32,380 bases of DNA from Sphingomonadales bacterium UBA658 (GTDB taxonomy: Bacteria; Pseudomonadota; Alphaproteobacteria; Sphingomonadales; Sphingomonadaceae): contig DBOA01000191.1 in NCBI GenBank assembly GCA_002299195.1, positions 1-32,380 on the forward strand, in the 5' to 3' direction. The notes beneath the pieces were generated by a model, which was not told the origin of the DNA, did no database searches, and saw only the letters and a list, made by a program, of their open reading frames with translations. Positions within the stretch are counted from its first letter, which is position 1, and every line of letters starts with the position of its first letter. Shown here in pieces: positions 24,111-31,928 of the stretch. Position numbers and translations under genes: made by a program.

Positions 24111-24294
24111 TGCCGTTATCCGCAGGGCCGCCGACAAGCACAAAATGCCGGTCGCAATAGCCGCAATCGACATAGCCTTTTTCATCAATCTGAAGCCAGA
24201 CGCGGGGATGCCCCAATGCGGAAGGAATATCGCCGCTGCCGTCGCAAGCAACGCGCGGTTCACGGACTCGGATCGTTTCAGGTTCGTTGTTCAT
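24103..24294 (-). CDS. Small zinc-finger (zf-CHCC, NDUFS6-like) protein
   Basis: 63 residues. Cys17 (VACDG), His29 (ALGHPRVWL), Cys44 and Cys47 (VDCGYCDRHFVL) form the CHCC zinc-binding pattern of the family that includes the mitochondrial complex I accessory subunit NDUFS6. In alphaproteobacteria such small proteins are common, and a role in complex I assembly is plausible but not shown here. The gene is convergent with the FNR-type regulator, 7 bases away. Confidence 0.88.
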   Translation of the reverse strand: MNNEPETIRVREPRVACDGSGDIPSALGHPRVWLQIDEKGYVDCGYCDRHFVLVGGPADNGKD

Positions 24295-24461
24295 GCGCGG
24301 CGCGTAGCAAAAGCGCTGCGGGGCTGCAACGGGTCAGAAATAATTGAGCGTGATCGACCAGTTTCCGGAATACACGCCCGGTGCTTGGTTTGCGGCAACG
24401 TCAAGCGTGGCAATACACAAATAGCCGCATCAACGCATTGCGTGCATTTTAGGGTTCGCCC

Positions 24462-24486
24462 GCAATCAGTCATTTCCCGTGATTGC
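24462..24486. promoter_or_regulatory. 7-bp inverted repeat upstream of the ABC ATPase gene
   Basis: GCAATCA (24462-24468) and TGATTGC (24480-24486) are perfect inverted repeats 11 bases apart, ending 31 bases before the ATG at 24518. They lie in a 223-base gap (24295-24517) that otherwise shows no gene and no clear promoter. Operator function is possible. The half-sites do not match the FNR TTGAT-N4-ATCAA arrangement. Confidence 0.35.
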
Positions 24487-24517
24487 TTAGATGGGCTGCG
24501 TTCGCTATCGCATGCCA

Positions 24518-25435
24518 ATGTCTGAACAAGCTATCTCGATCAAAAATCTCTCCAAAAAATATGCCGGCGGCAAACAGGCGCTGAACGATGTCAGTTTCGA
24601 CGTCGCTCAAGGGTCTATTTTTGGCCTTCTGGGGCCGAATGGCGCGGGCAAATCCACGCTGATTAACATATTGGCCGGGATGGTGATGAAAAGCTCCGGC
24701 TCGGCATCGATCTGGGGTTTTGATATCGACGCCAACCCCCGCAATGCCAAGGCATCGATCGGCATTGTCCCGCAAGAAATCATGTTCGATCCCTTCTTCA
24801 CGCCCAAGGAAGCGCTTGAATTGCAGGCGGGCCTGTATGGCGTGCCCAAGTCGAAGCGGCGGACGATGGAGCTGCTCAAGGCTGTCCGGTTAGAGGACAA
24901 GGCGGATGCTTATGCCCGGACATTGTCGGGTGGTATGAAAAGACGGTTGCTGGTGGCCAAAGCCATGGTTCACGCGCCGCCTGTTATTGTTCTCGATGAG
25001 CCTACCGCTGGTGTCGATATCGAGCTGCGGCAGCAATTGTGGGATTATGTGCTTGAACTGAACAAGCAGGGCGTGACCGTGGTGTTGACCACCCACTATC
25101 TCGAAGAAGCCGAACAATTGTGTGATCGCATCGCTATCATCAACCATGGGCAACTGATCGCCAATAAGCCAACCCGCGAATTGGTCGGCATGGCGCGGGA
25201 AAAGGCCGTTGTTCTGACGCTGGATCGCGATGTCACCGTTGCGCCAACGCACGACGCATTTGAAAAATCCGAATTGGTGAATGAGCGCACCATCGAGATT
25301 ACCTATAACAAAGACCGGATGAACGCGGGAGAAGTGTTGACGACCATTCAGGGACTGGGCCTTGGGATATTGGACGTGACGACCAAGGAAGCGGACCTTG
25401 AAGACGTCTTCCTGCGCCTCACAAGCAGTGCATAA
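24518..25435 (+). CDS. ABC transporter ATP-binding protein, orphan (exporter-type, YadG/DrrA-like)
   Basis: 305 residues from the ATG at 24518; ATGs at 24512 and 24491 are also in frame, and no ribosome site decides. Motifs are complete: Walker A GPNGAGKST (39-47), Q-loop (Gln86), signature LSGGMKRR (136-143), Walker B VIVLDEP (156-162) and H-loop His193 (TTHYLEEAEQ). The type resembles ATPases of ABC-2 exporters, but no membrane subunit is next to it. Its stop is immediately followed by the nadB start (TAAATG), so the two are co-translated. Either its permease lies elsewhere, or it serves NAD-related or peptide traffic with its neighbours; context does not settle this. Confidence 0.85.
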   Translation: MSEQAISIKNLSKKYAGGKQALNDVSFDVAQGSIFGLLGPNGAGKSTLINILAGMVMKSSGSASIWGFDIDANPRNAKASIGIVPQEIMFDPFFTPKEALELQAGLYGVPKSKRRTMELLKAVRLEDKADAYARTLSGGMKRRLLVAKAMVHAPPVIVLDEPTAGVDIELRQQLWDYVLELNKQGVTVVLTTHYLEEAEQLCDRIAIINHGQLIANKPTRELVGMAREKAVVLTLDRDVTVAPTHDAFEKSELVNERTIEITYNKDRMNAGEVLTTIQGLGLGILDVTTKEADLEDVFLRLTSSA

Positions 25436-27010
25436 ATGGACGTAGACGTCCTCATTATCGGATCGGGTGCGGCGGGATTAACCGCGGCGCTGCAGCTCGC
25501 AGCAAGCCGAAAGGTCGCCGTCTTGGCAAAGGGCGCGATATCCGACGGCGCGACAGCCTGGGCGCAAGGAGGCATCGCCGCGGTACTTGAGCCCGGCGAT
25601 AATTTCGAAAACCACATCGAAGATACAATGGTCGCGGGGGCCGGGCTGAACAACCGTGCGACCGTCGAATTTGTTGTCGAAAATGCGCCGGTCGCCATTG
25701 AACGGCTGGCGAAATTGGGCGTGCCATTTAATCTTGAGGGCAATGACTGGCACCTGACACGTGAGGGCGGCCACAGTCATCGCCGCATCGTCCATGTCGA
25801 TGACGCCACCGGATGGGCGGTGCAGCAGGCATTGGAGGCCGCCGCGAGAGCGCATCCCAATATCGTGCTGGTGCCCGATATGGTCGCTGTCGATTTGATA
25901 TCGGGCCGCCATCAGGAACGGTTTTCAACCTCAGGACGCGTGCATGGCGTTTATGCGCTCAACCGCAAGACGGGGCAGGTGGAAGCCTTCACCGCACGCG
26001 CCACGATCTTGGCCAGTGGTGGCGCGGGACGCACCTATCTTTACTCCACCGCACCACGCGGGGCGACGGGCGATGGCATTGCCATGGCGTGGCGCGCTGG
26101 CTGCCGCGTATCGAATATGGAATTCATGCAATTCCACCCGACCTGCCTGTACAATCTTGAGGTTAAAAACTTCCTGATTACTGAGGCGGTGCGCGGCGAG
26201 GGTGGCATAATGAAAAATCCCAAAACCGGGCATCGTTACATGCCCGATTATGACGAACGCGCAGAGCTTGCGCCGCGCGATATCGTCGCCCGCGCCAATG
26301 ATGCGGAGATTAAGCGCGACGGGCTGGAATATGTGCATTTGGACATCAGCCACAAGCCAGCAGATTTTGTGAAGGCGCATTTCCCAAACATTTATGAAAA
26401 GCTGATGGGGCTTGGCATCGACATCACGCGTGAGCCCATTCCTGTGGTGCCAGCGCAGCATTATACCTGTGGCGGTGTTCTGGTTGATCTTGATGGCCGA
26501 ACCGATGCGCCGGGGCTGTATGCGGCTGGCGAAGTGACGCAAAGCGGGCTTCATGGTGCCAACCGCCTTGCGTCCAATTCGCTGCTGGAATGTTTCGTCT
26601 TTGGTGACGCCTGCGCGCGCCATATTGATGCCCATTGGGATAGCCTGCCGCCACCGCCGCCCATCCGCGCATGGGATGAAAGCCGCGTGACGGACAGCGA
26701 TGAAGAAGTTGTGATTGCGCAATGCTGGCGCGAGATCCGTCAGTTTATGTGGAACTTTGTTGGCATCGTCCGCACGACCAAGCGGCTGGAGCGCGCACAG
26801 CACCGTATCGATTTGTTGCGCAGCGAAGTTGCTGATTATTACAGCCATTTCCGTGTAACGCCTGACCTGATTGAACTGCGCAACCTGGTTGAGGTCGCGG
26901 CGCTGATCATTCAGTCCGCTTTGTCACGGCATGAAAGCCGGGGGCTGCATTTCACGCTCGATTATCCCGAAACGCTAAAGGAGGCGGTTGATACCGTGTT
27001 GGTCCCATGA
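25436..27010 (+). CDS. nadB: L-aspartate oxidase
   Basis: 524 residues. A flavoprotein that oxidises L-aspartate to iminoaspartate, the first step of de novo NAD synthesis, handing its product to NadA. The FAD motif IIGSGAAGL (7-15), the family block TREGGHSHRRIVH (108-120), the RGEGG active-site segment and GLHGANRLASNSLLE for FAD binding are all present. The succinate dehydrogenase flavoprotein is excluded by length and the GGHSHRR motif. It starts directly after the ABC ATPase stop and shares 4 bases (ATGA) with the dipeptidase start, forming a three-gene operon. Confidence 0.96.
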   Translation: MDVDVLIIGSGAAGLTAALQLAASRKVAVLAKGAISDGATAWAQGGIAAVLEPGDNFENHIEDTMVAGAGLNNRATVEFVVENAPVAIERLAKLGVPFNLEGNDWHLTREGGHSHRRIVHVDDATGWAVQQALEAAARAHPNIVLVPDMVAVDLISGRHQERFSTSGRVHGVYALNRKTGQVEAFTARATILASGGAGRTYLYSTAPRGATGDGIAMAWRAGCRVSNMEFMQFHPTCLYNLEVKNFLITEAVRGEGGIMKNPKTGHRYMPDYDERAELAPRDIVARANDAEIKRDGLEYVHLDISHKPADFVKAHFPNIYEKLMGLGIDITREPIPVVPAQHYTCGGVLVDLDGRTDAPGLYAAGEVTQSGLHGANRLASNSLLECFVFGDACARHIDAHWDSLPPPPPIRAWDESRVTDSDEEVVIAQCWREIRQFMWNFVGIVRTTKRLERAQHRIDLLRSEVADYYSHFRVTPDLIELRNLVEVAALIIQSALSRHESRGLHFTLDYPETLKEAVDTVLVP

Positions 27011-28203
27011 AAAAACTGCTCCCGCTTTTTGCCTTGGCCGCGCTCTCGCCGGCATATGCCGCGACCCCTGAAAAAACGGCGCGTGAGGTGCTGGCGAAAT
27101 CCCCTATCATCGACGGACATAATGATACGCCGCACCAAATTGCGGAAGTGTTCGACCGGGATTTCTCGAAATTCAACCTCTCGGCCTTGCCGGCCGATGT
27201 GCTTGCCAAAACGCATACGGATATCCGCACCGCGCGCGCCGGTTTCCTCGGCGGTCAATTTTGGTCGGTATATGTCGATGCTGCACTGCCAAAGCATGAG
27301 GCGGTAACACGCACCATCGCGCAGATTGACGTCGTGCGGCAGATGATCGCGCGTTATCCAGAGAGCTTTGCCTATGCATCGACCGCCGCTGAGGTGGAGC
27401 GCGCGATGAAGGCAGGCAAGATCGCGTCGATGATTGGCATGGAAGGCGGGCATTCCATAGGCGGCTCGCTTGAGATCCTGCGGCAAAGCTTTGCGCTCGG
27501 CGCACGGTACATGACCATCACGCACAGCCTGACGACCGATTGGGCCGACAGCGCGACCGATGCGCCAAAGCATGATGGGCTTTCGCCATTTGGTTTTGAC
27601 GTGCTGGCGGAAATGAACCGGTTGGGGATGATTGCGGACATCAGCCATGTGTCAGAGGCAACGATGCATGACGTGTTGGATAAAACCACCGCGCCCGTGC
27701 TGTTCACGCACAGCAATGCCCGCGCCATCACACCACATCCGCGTAACGTGCCCGATTCCGTGTTGAAGCGTTTGCCGCAAAATGGCGGTGTGGTCATGGT
27801 CACATTCGTTCCCGGTTTCACCTCGCCCGAACGCCGCCAATGGGAATTTGAACGGTCGGCAGTAGCAGGGCGTGCGAAAGCCGAGTTTTCCGGCGACCCT
27901 GTCGGCGAGAAAGCTACCTTAGACGCATGGATTGCCGCAAACCCACAGCCCAAAGCCACATTGGCGCAGGTCGCTGACCATATCGACCATATCCGCAAAG
28001 TTGCCGGCATTGACCATATCGGCATTGGCGGCGACTTTGGCGGTGTCGATGAACTGCCGGTGGGATTGGAAAACGTATCGACTTACCCCGCTCTGTTCGC
28101 AGAACTGGTACGTCGTGGCTATTCGAAGAGCGATCTCGCCAAAATCGCTCAAGGCAACGCCCTACGCGTCATGCGCGGGGTCGAGAAGGCGGCGGGGAAA
28201 TAG
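27007..28203 (+). CDS. Secreted membrane-dipeptidase family protein (peptidase M19)
   Basis: 398 residues with a signal peptide (about 1-18, AYA-ATP). M19 enzymes split dipeptides, including ones with a C-terminal D-residue, in the periplasm. The zinc ligands are in place: His38 and Asp40 (DGHNDTP), Glu146 (GMEGGHS), His214 (ISHVS) and His235 (THSNARA); the late DHIGIGGDFGG completes the barrel site. The start overlaps the nadB stop by 4 bases. A link with aspartate supply (dipeptide hydrolysis giving Asp for NadB) or with wall-peptide turnover is possible but unproven. It is convergent with the M20 gene. Confidence 0.92.
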   Translation: MKKLLPLFALAALSPAYAATPEKTAREVLAKSPIIDGHNDTPHQIAEVFDRDFSKFNLSALPADVLAKTHTDIRTARAGFLGGQFWSVYVDAALPKHEAVTRTIAQIDVVRQMIARYPESFAYASTAAEVERAMKAGKIASMIGMEGGHSIGGSLEILRQSFALGARYMTITHSLTTDWADSATDAPKHDGLSPFGFDVLAEMNRLGMIADISHVSEATMHDVLDKTTAPVLFTHSNARAITPHPRNVPDSVLKRLPQNGGVVMVTFVPGFTSPERRQWEFERSAVAGRAKAEFSGDPVGEKATLDAWIAANPQPKATLAQVADHIDHIRKVAGIDHIGIGGDFGGVDELPVGLENVSTYPALFAELVRRGYSKSDLAKIAQGNALRVMRGVEKAAGK

Positions 28204-28210
28204 CTGTCGC

Positions 28211-28241
28211 GGCTTTGCGTGATAAAAAGTTACGCAAAGCC
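28211..28241. terminator. Hairpin at the convergent dipeptidase/amidohydrolase junction
   Basis: GGCTTTGCGT (28211-28220) and ACGCAAAGCC (28232-28241) form a perfect 10-bp stem with an 11-base A-rich loop. The right arm is the last codons and stop of the minus-strand M20 gene. No U-run follows on either side, so it may act with Rho or as a 3' stabiliser for both transcripts. Confidence 0.5.
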
Positions 28242-29432
28242 CTTGGACAAATATCGCTCGGCTATTGCAGCGTGGAGGGCGGCTCCGCGGGCCATGACGC
28301 TGTCGTCTAGGACCATGCGGTTGGAATGCAGACCGCAGCAGGATCGCCAATCATCGCCCTCATGTGACGCGCCCAAGAAGAACATAGCGCCGGGTGCTTT
28401 TTCAAGGACATAGGCGAAATCTTCGGCGCCCATGATCGGCGTGTCTAGCGTCAGCCAGCTTTCTGCGCCGAACATATCTTCAACCACGGCTTTGCCGAAT
28501 TGAACCGCACGGTCATCGCAGACGGTGACAGGGAAGCCTTGTTCGATGTGGACCTCCGCGCTGCAACCATGGGCCGCAGCGATTCCGGGGGCGAGCCGAT
28601 GCAGCTCCTCGGCCACCCGCGCGCGTGACTGCGGCGACAATGTGCGGATAGTGCCCAAAAGATGCGCGGTTTCCGGAATGATGTTGTTGGTCGTGCCTGC
28701 CGCGATTTTGGCAATGGTGATGACCGCCGGGTTAAATACGGAAATCTTGCGCGTTACCATCGTCTGAATCGCCGATACGATTTCGCAGGCAACAGGTATG
28801 GGATCAACCGCGTCATGCGGCATCGACGCGTGTCCGCCCGCGCCCTTGACGGTAATATTCAGGATGTCAGACGACGCCAATAATGGTCCGCTCCGACCGC
28901 TAAATACACCGCGCGGGGCGTTGGGCATGATGTGCAAGGCAAAGGCGGCTTCGGGCAGCGGATCAATCAAGCCGTCGTCGAGCATATAGCGCGCGCCGTG
29001 ATGGCCTTCTTCGCCGGGCTGGAACATGAATTGGACGGTGCCCGCCAGCTGGTCGCGCTTGGCGCACAGCATCTTGGCCGCACCAACAAGCATCGCGACA
29101 TGGGTATCATGCCCGCACGCATGCATCGCGCCTTCGGTCAGCGAGCTATATTCCAAGCCGGTATCTTCATGGAGCGGCAACGCGTCCATATCGCCACGTA
29201 GAAGCACCTTACGGCCATTTGCTGGGCCTTTCAGTGTCGCGATGAGCCCCGTCGTCGATGGCCCTTCACGCAGCTCCAGCGGCAGGCCAGCAAGCGCGGC
29301 CTTAATTTTGGTCAATGTCTTGGGGTTTTGCAGGCCAAGCTCAGGCTCGGCATGAATAGCGCGGCGCAGCGCGATCAGGTCGGGCAGTATGTCTTCGGCG
29401 TCGTCGCGCCAGTCAGTGCTGATTAAGTCCAT
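28230..29432 (-). CDS. M20 family amidohydrolase (hippurate/N-acyl amino acid hydrolase type)
   Basis: 400 residues, cytoplasmic. M20D enzymes release amino acids from N-acyl forms such as hippurate or N-acetyl-amino acids. Metal ligands follow the family: Cys106 and His108 (HACGHDTH), Glu141/Glu142 (QPGEEG), His167 (ALHIMP), and a C-terminal His near position 380 (LHSNRMVLDD). The lid/dimer domain lies at about 180-295. The exact acyl group cannot be read from sequence, and N-acetyl-diaminopimelate deacetylase is a related alternative. No strong ribosome site is visible. It is a single gene between the convergent dipeptidase and degP. Confidence 0.88.
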   Translation of the reverse strand: MDLISTDWRDDAEDILPDLIALRRAIHAEPELGLQNPKTLTKIKAALAGLPLELREGPSTTGLIATLKGPANGRKVLLRGDMDALPLHEDTGLEYSSLTEGAMHACGHDTHVAMLVGAAKMLCAKRDQLAGTVQFMFQPGEEGHHGARYMLDDGLIDPLPEAAFALHIMPNAPRGVFSGRSGPLLASSDILNITVKGAGGHASMPHDAVDPIPVACEIVSAIQTMVTRKISVFNPAVITIAKIAAGTTNNIIPETAHLLGTIRTLSPQSRARVAEELHRLAPGIAAAHGCSAEVHIEQGFPVTVCDDRAVQFGKAVVEDMFGAESWLTLDTPIMGAEDFAYVLEKAPGAMFFLGASHEGDDWRSCCGLHSNRMVLDDSVMARGAALHAAIAERYLSKGFA

Positions 29433-29471
29433 AGCTTAACTAGCACCACCCTGGCGCGCCCGACAACTGCC

Positions 29472-30956
29472 TTATTTTTCAAGACGTAGCGTCACATATT
29501 GTGTGGCGGCGCCGCGACGCTTGACGCCCAGCAAGATCGCGCCACGACCGGCGGCCTTGGCTTCCTTGACGACATCGGCGAGACCGGCTGCTGTGCTCAC
29601 CGGCTTGTAGTTTGCCGATACGATGACATCACCACGACGCAGACCAACCTGCGCACCCGTACCGGTGCCCGGAACGTCAATAACGACACCCTTTGTGTCG
29701 GTCGTCATGCCAAGTGCGCGGGCGATTTCGGCATCAAGCGGAATAACGCTGATGCCCATAGCATCACGCACAACCTTTGAATCTGCCGTGTCGCTTTGCT
29801 TGTCGAAATCCTTGTTTTCTTCAGGGTTGAAACTTTGCGCCAACTTCTCTTCTGGAGGACGTGCGCCGACGGTTGCGGTCAGCTTCAGCGGCTTGCCTTC
29901 GCGTAAGATATCCAGCGGAATGCGAGTGCCAGGTTTGATATTGGCGACGATGAACGACAGCGTGGCTTCAGGCGAAACCTCGCGGCCATCGACACGCAGA
30001 ACGATGTCGCCTTCTTTCAGGCCAGCCTTATCAGCAGCTTCGCCAGCAACGACGCGCGCGACAAATTCGCCTCGGTTCTTGTCCAAACCAAGCGCGTCGG
30101 CCGTGTCCTCATCCACGGGCCGGATGCTGATGCCCAAATAGCCGCGTTCCGGACGAACGCCCTTTTTCAGGGACTCCACAACCGGAATGGCTTCTTCAGC
30201 GGGAATGGCAAATCCGACGCCGATATTCGCGCCAACTGGTGAAATCAGGCGGTTGTTGATGCCAACGACTTCGCCCTTGAGATTGAACAAGGGACCACCC
30301 GAGTTGCCGGGGTTAATGGCGGTATCAGTTTGAATGAAGCGGTCATACGCGCCACCGGCTCCAATATTACGCTGAAGCGCGGAGATAATGCCCGCGGTCA
30401 CGGTGTTGCCGAGGCCAAGCGGGTTACCGATTGCAATGACCCAGTCACCCACACGGCTTTTCCTGGAGTCGGCCATTTTGACGAACGGTAAATCGGTCGC
30501 ACGGATTTTGAGCAATGCGATGTCTGACTGTGGATCACGGCCGACGATTTCGGCCTGATATTCCTTGCCATCAAACAAGGTGACGGTCACGCGGTCAACC
30601 GCGTCGCCCGATGGACCACCCGCGACGACATGGTTGTTGGTCACGATATAGCCATCGCTTGAGATCAAAAAGCCTGAGCCGCCGCTCGCTTGGTCCTGCG
30701 TTACGGGACGGCGTTCGCCGGTTAGCGGGTTAAAGCTGGTGGCGACTTGCACCTTTTGGCGCGTGGCGATGTTGACCACGGCTGGCTGCAACTGTGCGGC
30801 CAAGTCTGCAAAGCTTGACGGTGCGCCACCGGGGGCGAGATTAACTTGTTCCGAAACAGCAAGGCCGGTTTGCGCGGTCACGGGATTGTCGTTGACCAAA
30901 GCTACGGCGGCACCTGTCATTAAAAGCGCGGTGGTAACTGCATAAGCGTAACGCAC
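29472..30956 (-). CDS. degP: Do/DegP-family periplasmic serine endoprotease
   Basis: About 494 residues from GTG 30956. An ATG at 30965 is in frame, but GAGAGGA touches it directly, whereas the same sequence is 9 bases before the GTG, so the GTG is preferred. Signal peptide or anchor (about 1-29), protease domain with His109 (TNNHVV), Asp145 (QSDIALLKI) and Ser219 (NPGNSGGPL), then two PDZ domains (about 255-345 and 390-490). DegP degrades and refolds damaged envelope proteins. It follows hflC by about 117 bases on the same strand, with two hairpins in the gap. hflKC-degP order is common in proteobacteria. Confidence 0.95.
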   Translation of the reverse strand: MRYAYAVTTALLMTGAAVALVNDNPVTAQTGLAVSEQVNLAPGGAPSSFADLAAQLQPAVVNIATRQKVQVATSFNPLTGERRPVTQDQASGGSGFLISSDGYIVTNNHVVAGGPSGDAVDRVTVTLFDGKEYQAEIVGRDPQSDIALLKIRATDLPFVKMADSRKSRVGDWVIAIGNPLGLGNTVTAGIISALQRNIGAGGAYDRFIQTDTAINPGNSGGPLFNLKGEVVGINNRLISPVGANIGVGFAIPAEEAIPVVESLKKGVRPERGYLGISIRPVDEDTADALGLDKNRGEFVARVVAGEAADKAGLKEGDIVLRVDGREVSPEATLSFIVANIKPGTRIPLDILREGKPLKLTATVGARPPEEKLAQSFNPEENKDFDKQSDTADSKVVRDAMGISVIPLDAEIARALGMTTDTKGVVIDVPGTGTGAQVGLRRGDVIVSANYKPVSTAAGLADVVKEAKAAGRGAILLGVKRRGAATQYVTLRLEK

Positions 30957-31004
30957 GGATATCATTCCTCTCGTATATTCAGTTGGGCAGCAGGCCCGAA
31001 AGTC

Positions 31005-31019
31005 CGCCATTCGATGGCG
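31005..31019 (-). promoter_or_regulatory. Small hairpin in the degP leader
   Basis: CGCCAT and ATGGCG form a perfect 6-bp stem with a three-base loop, about 50 bases before the degP start. Function unknown; it may belong with the larger hairpin just upstream in the same transcript. Confidence 0.35.
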
Positions 31020-31033
31020 TGGTAAAGCTTAAC

Positions 31034-31062
31034 GCCAATTGAATGGATGCCATCCAATCGGC
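31034..31062 (-). promoter_or_regulatory. 13-bp RNA hairpin after hflC, perfect only on the transcribed strand
   Basis: On the minus strand the 13-base arms (31050-31062 and 31034-31046) pair completely around a CAT loop, with two G-U pairs. On the plus strand the same two positions are A/C mismatches, so the fold fits the hflC-degP transcript specifically. It begins about 20 bases after the hflC stop. Only a weak U-rich stretch follows (GTTAAGCTTTACC), so a processing, stabilising or partial terminator role is more likely than a full stop. Confidence 0.55.
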
Positions 31063-31082
31063 CAAAGTCATCTGTCGTTCGA

Positions 31083-31928
31083 TTAACGTCCGGTACGGAA
31101 TTTCTCAAGATACGCGTTTTGCGGCGACAAGATGATGTTGCTTGATCCTTCGCCATTTTGGAAAGTCTGGCGATAGCTCTGCATGGCGCGGTAGAAGTCG
31201 TAGAAACCGGGGTCTTTACCATAGCTTATGGCATAGATGCGTGCCGCTTCGGCTTCGGCATCTGCGCGGATAATCTGCGCTTCTTTCTGGCCCTCGGCAT
31301 CAATGGCAATCGCTTCCTGATTACGCGCGCTGCGCATCCGGTTATAGGCCGACTGCAACGTTGCTGCGGGCAAATCGGCGCGCTTAATGCGGACATCAAT
31401 GACTTCTGCGCCATATTTCTTGGCTTCGCGGTTCAACGCCGTCTGGATATTCTCCATAACTTCGCCGCGCTCCGCACTCAGCAAGGCAACAAAGGTGCGC
31501 TTGCCCAATTCGTTGCGAAGCGATGAGCCCAAGATTGTCTTCAACTGGTCGCGCAGCCGATCCTCGGTACGGATGGTCCGATACATGACATCCGGTTGCG
31601 TGATGCGGAACCGAGCAAAAGCATCGACTTGCAGGCGCAGCTGGTCCGTGGAAAGCACTTCCTGTTGATCCATTTCGACGCTCAGCACGCGCTTGTCGAT
31701 AATCTGGATTTGTTCAACAAGCGGCACACGGAAGGTGAGGCCGGCACGCGTTTCGCCAAATCGTTCGTTCGGACGATATTTGTTCACAACGCGGTCAACC
31801 TTGCCGTAGCTGCTGATAATCGCTTGTTGCGTTTCAGGGACGATGGTGACCGACATGCTCAACAAAATGAGCGTACCGATCCCAATCAATGCCAGATAAA
31901 TCGGGTTTCTGATGATATTCGTCATCAT
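31083..31928 (-). CDS. hflC: HflC, SPFH/band-7 modulator of FtsH
   Basis: 281 residues. One N-terminal membrane anchor (about 10-28), then the periplasmic SPFH domain (about 28-190) and a coiled helix rich in Ala, Glu and Arg (NQEAIAIDAEGQKEAQIIR). HflC with HflK forms a large cage around the FtsH protease and restrains its access to membrane proteins. The conserved sequence IVPETQQAIISSYGK and the end DFYRAMQSYRQTF are typical. The ATG overlaps the hflK stop by 4 bases (ATGA); a second ATG follows at once. Confidence 0.95.
   Translation of the reverse strand: MMTNIIRNPIYLALIGIGTLILLSMSVTIVPETQQAIISSYGKVDRVVNKYRPNERFGETRAGLTFRVPLVEQIQIIDKRVLSVEMDQQEVLSTDQLRLQVDAFARFRITQPDVMYRTIRTEDRLRDQLKTILGSSLRNELGKRTFVALLSAERGEVMENIQTALNREAKKYGAEVIDVRIKRADLPAATLQSAYNRMRSARNQEAIAIDAEGQKEAQIIRADAEAEAARIYAISYGKDPGFYDFYRAMQSYRQTFQNGEGSSNIILSPQNAYLEKFRTGR

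Noticed and set aside
24295..24517. Possible small gene or RNA in the 223-base gap before the ABC ATPase
   Set aside because: Short frames on both strands have random composition, and I could not fold a known small RNA; only the 7-bp inverted repeat stands out.
25931..26848. 305-codon open frame on the minus strand opposite nadB
   Set aside because: It lies wholly inside nadB, and its composition is typical of antisense translation.
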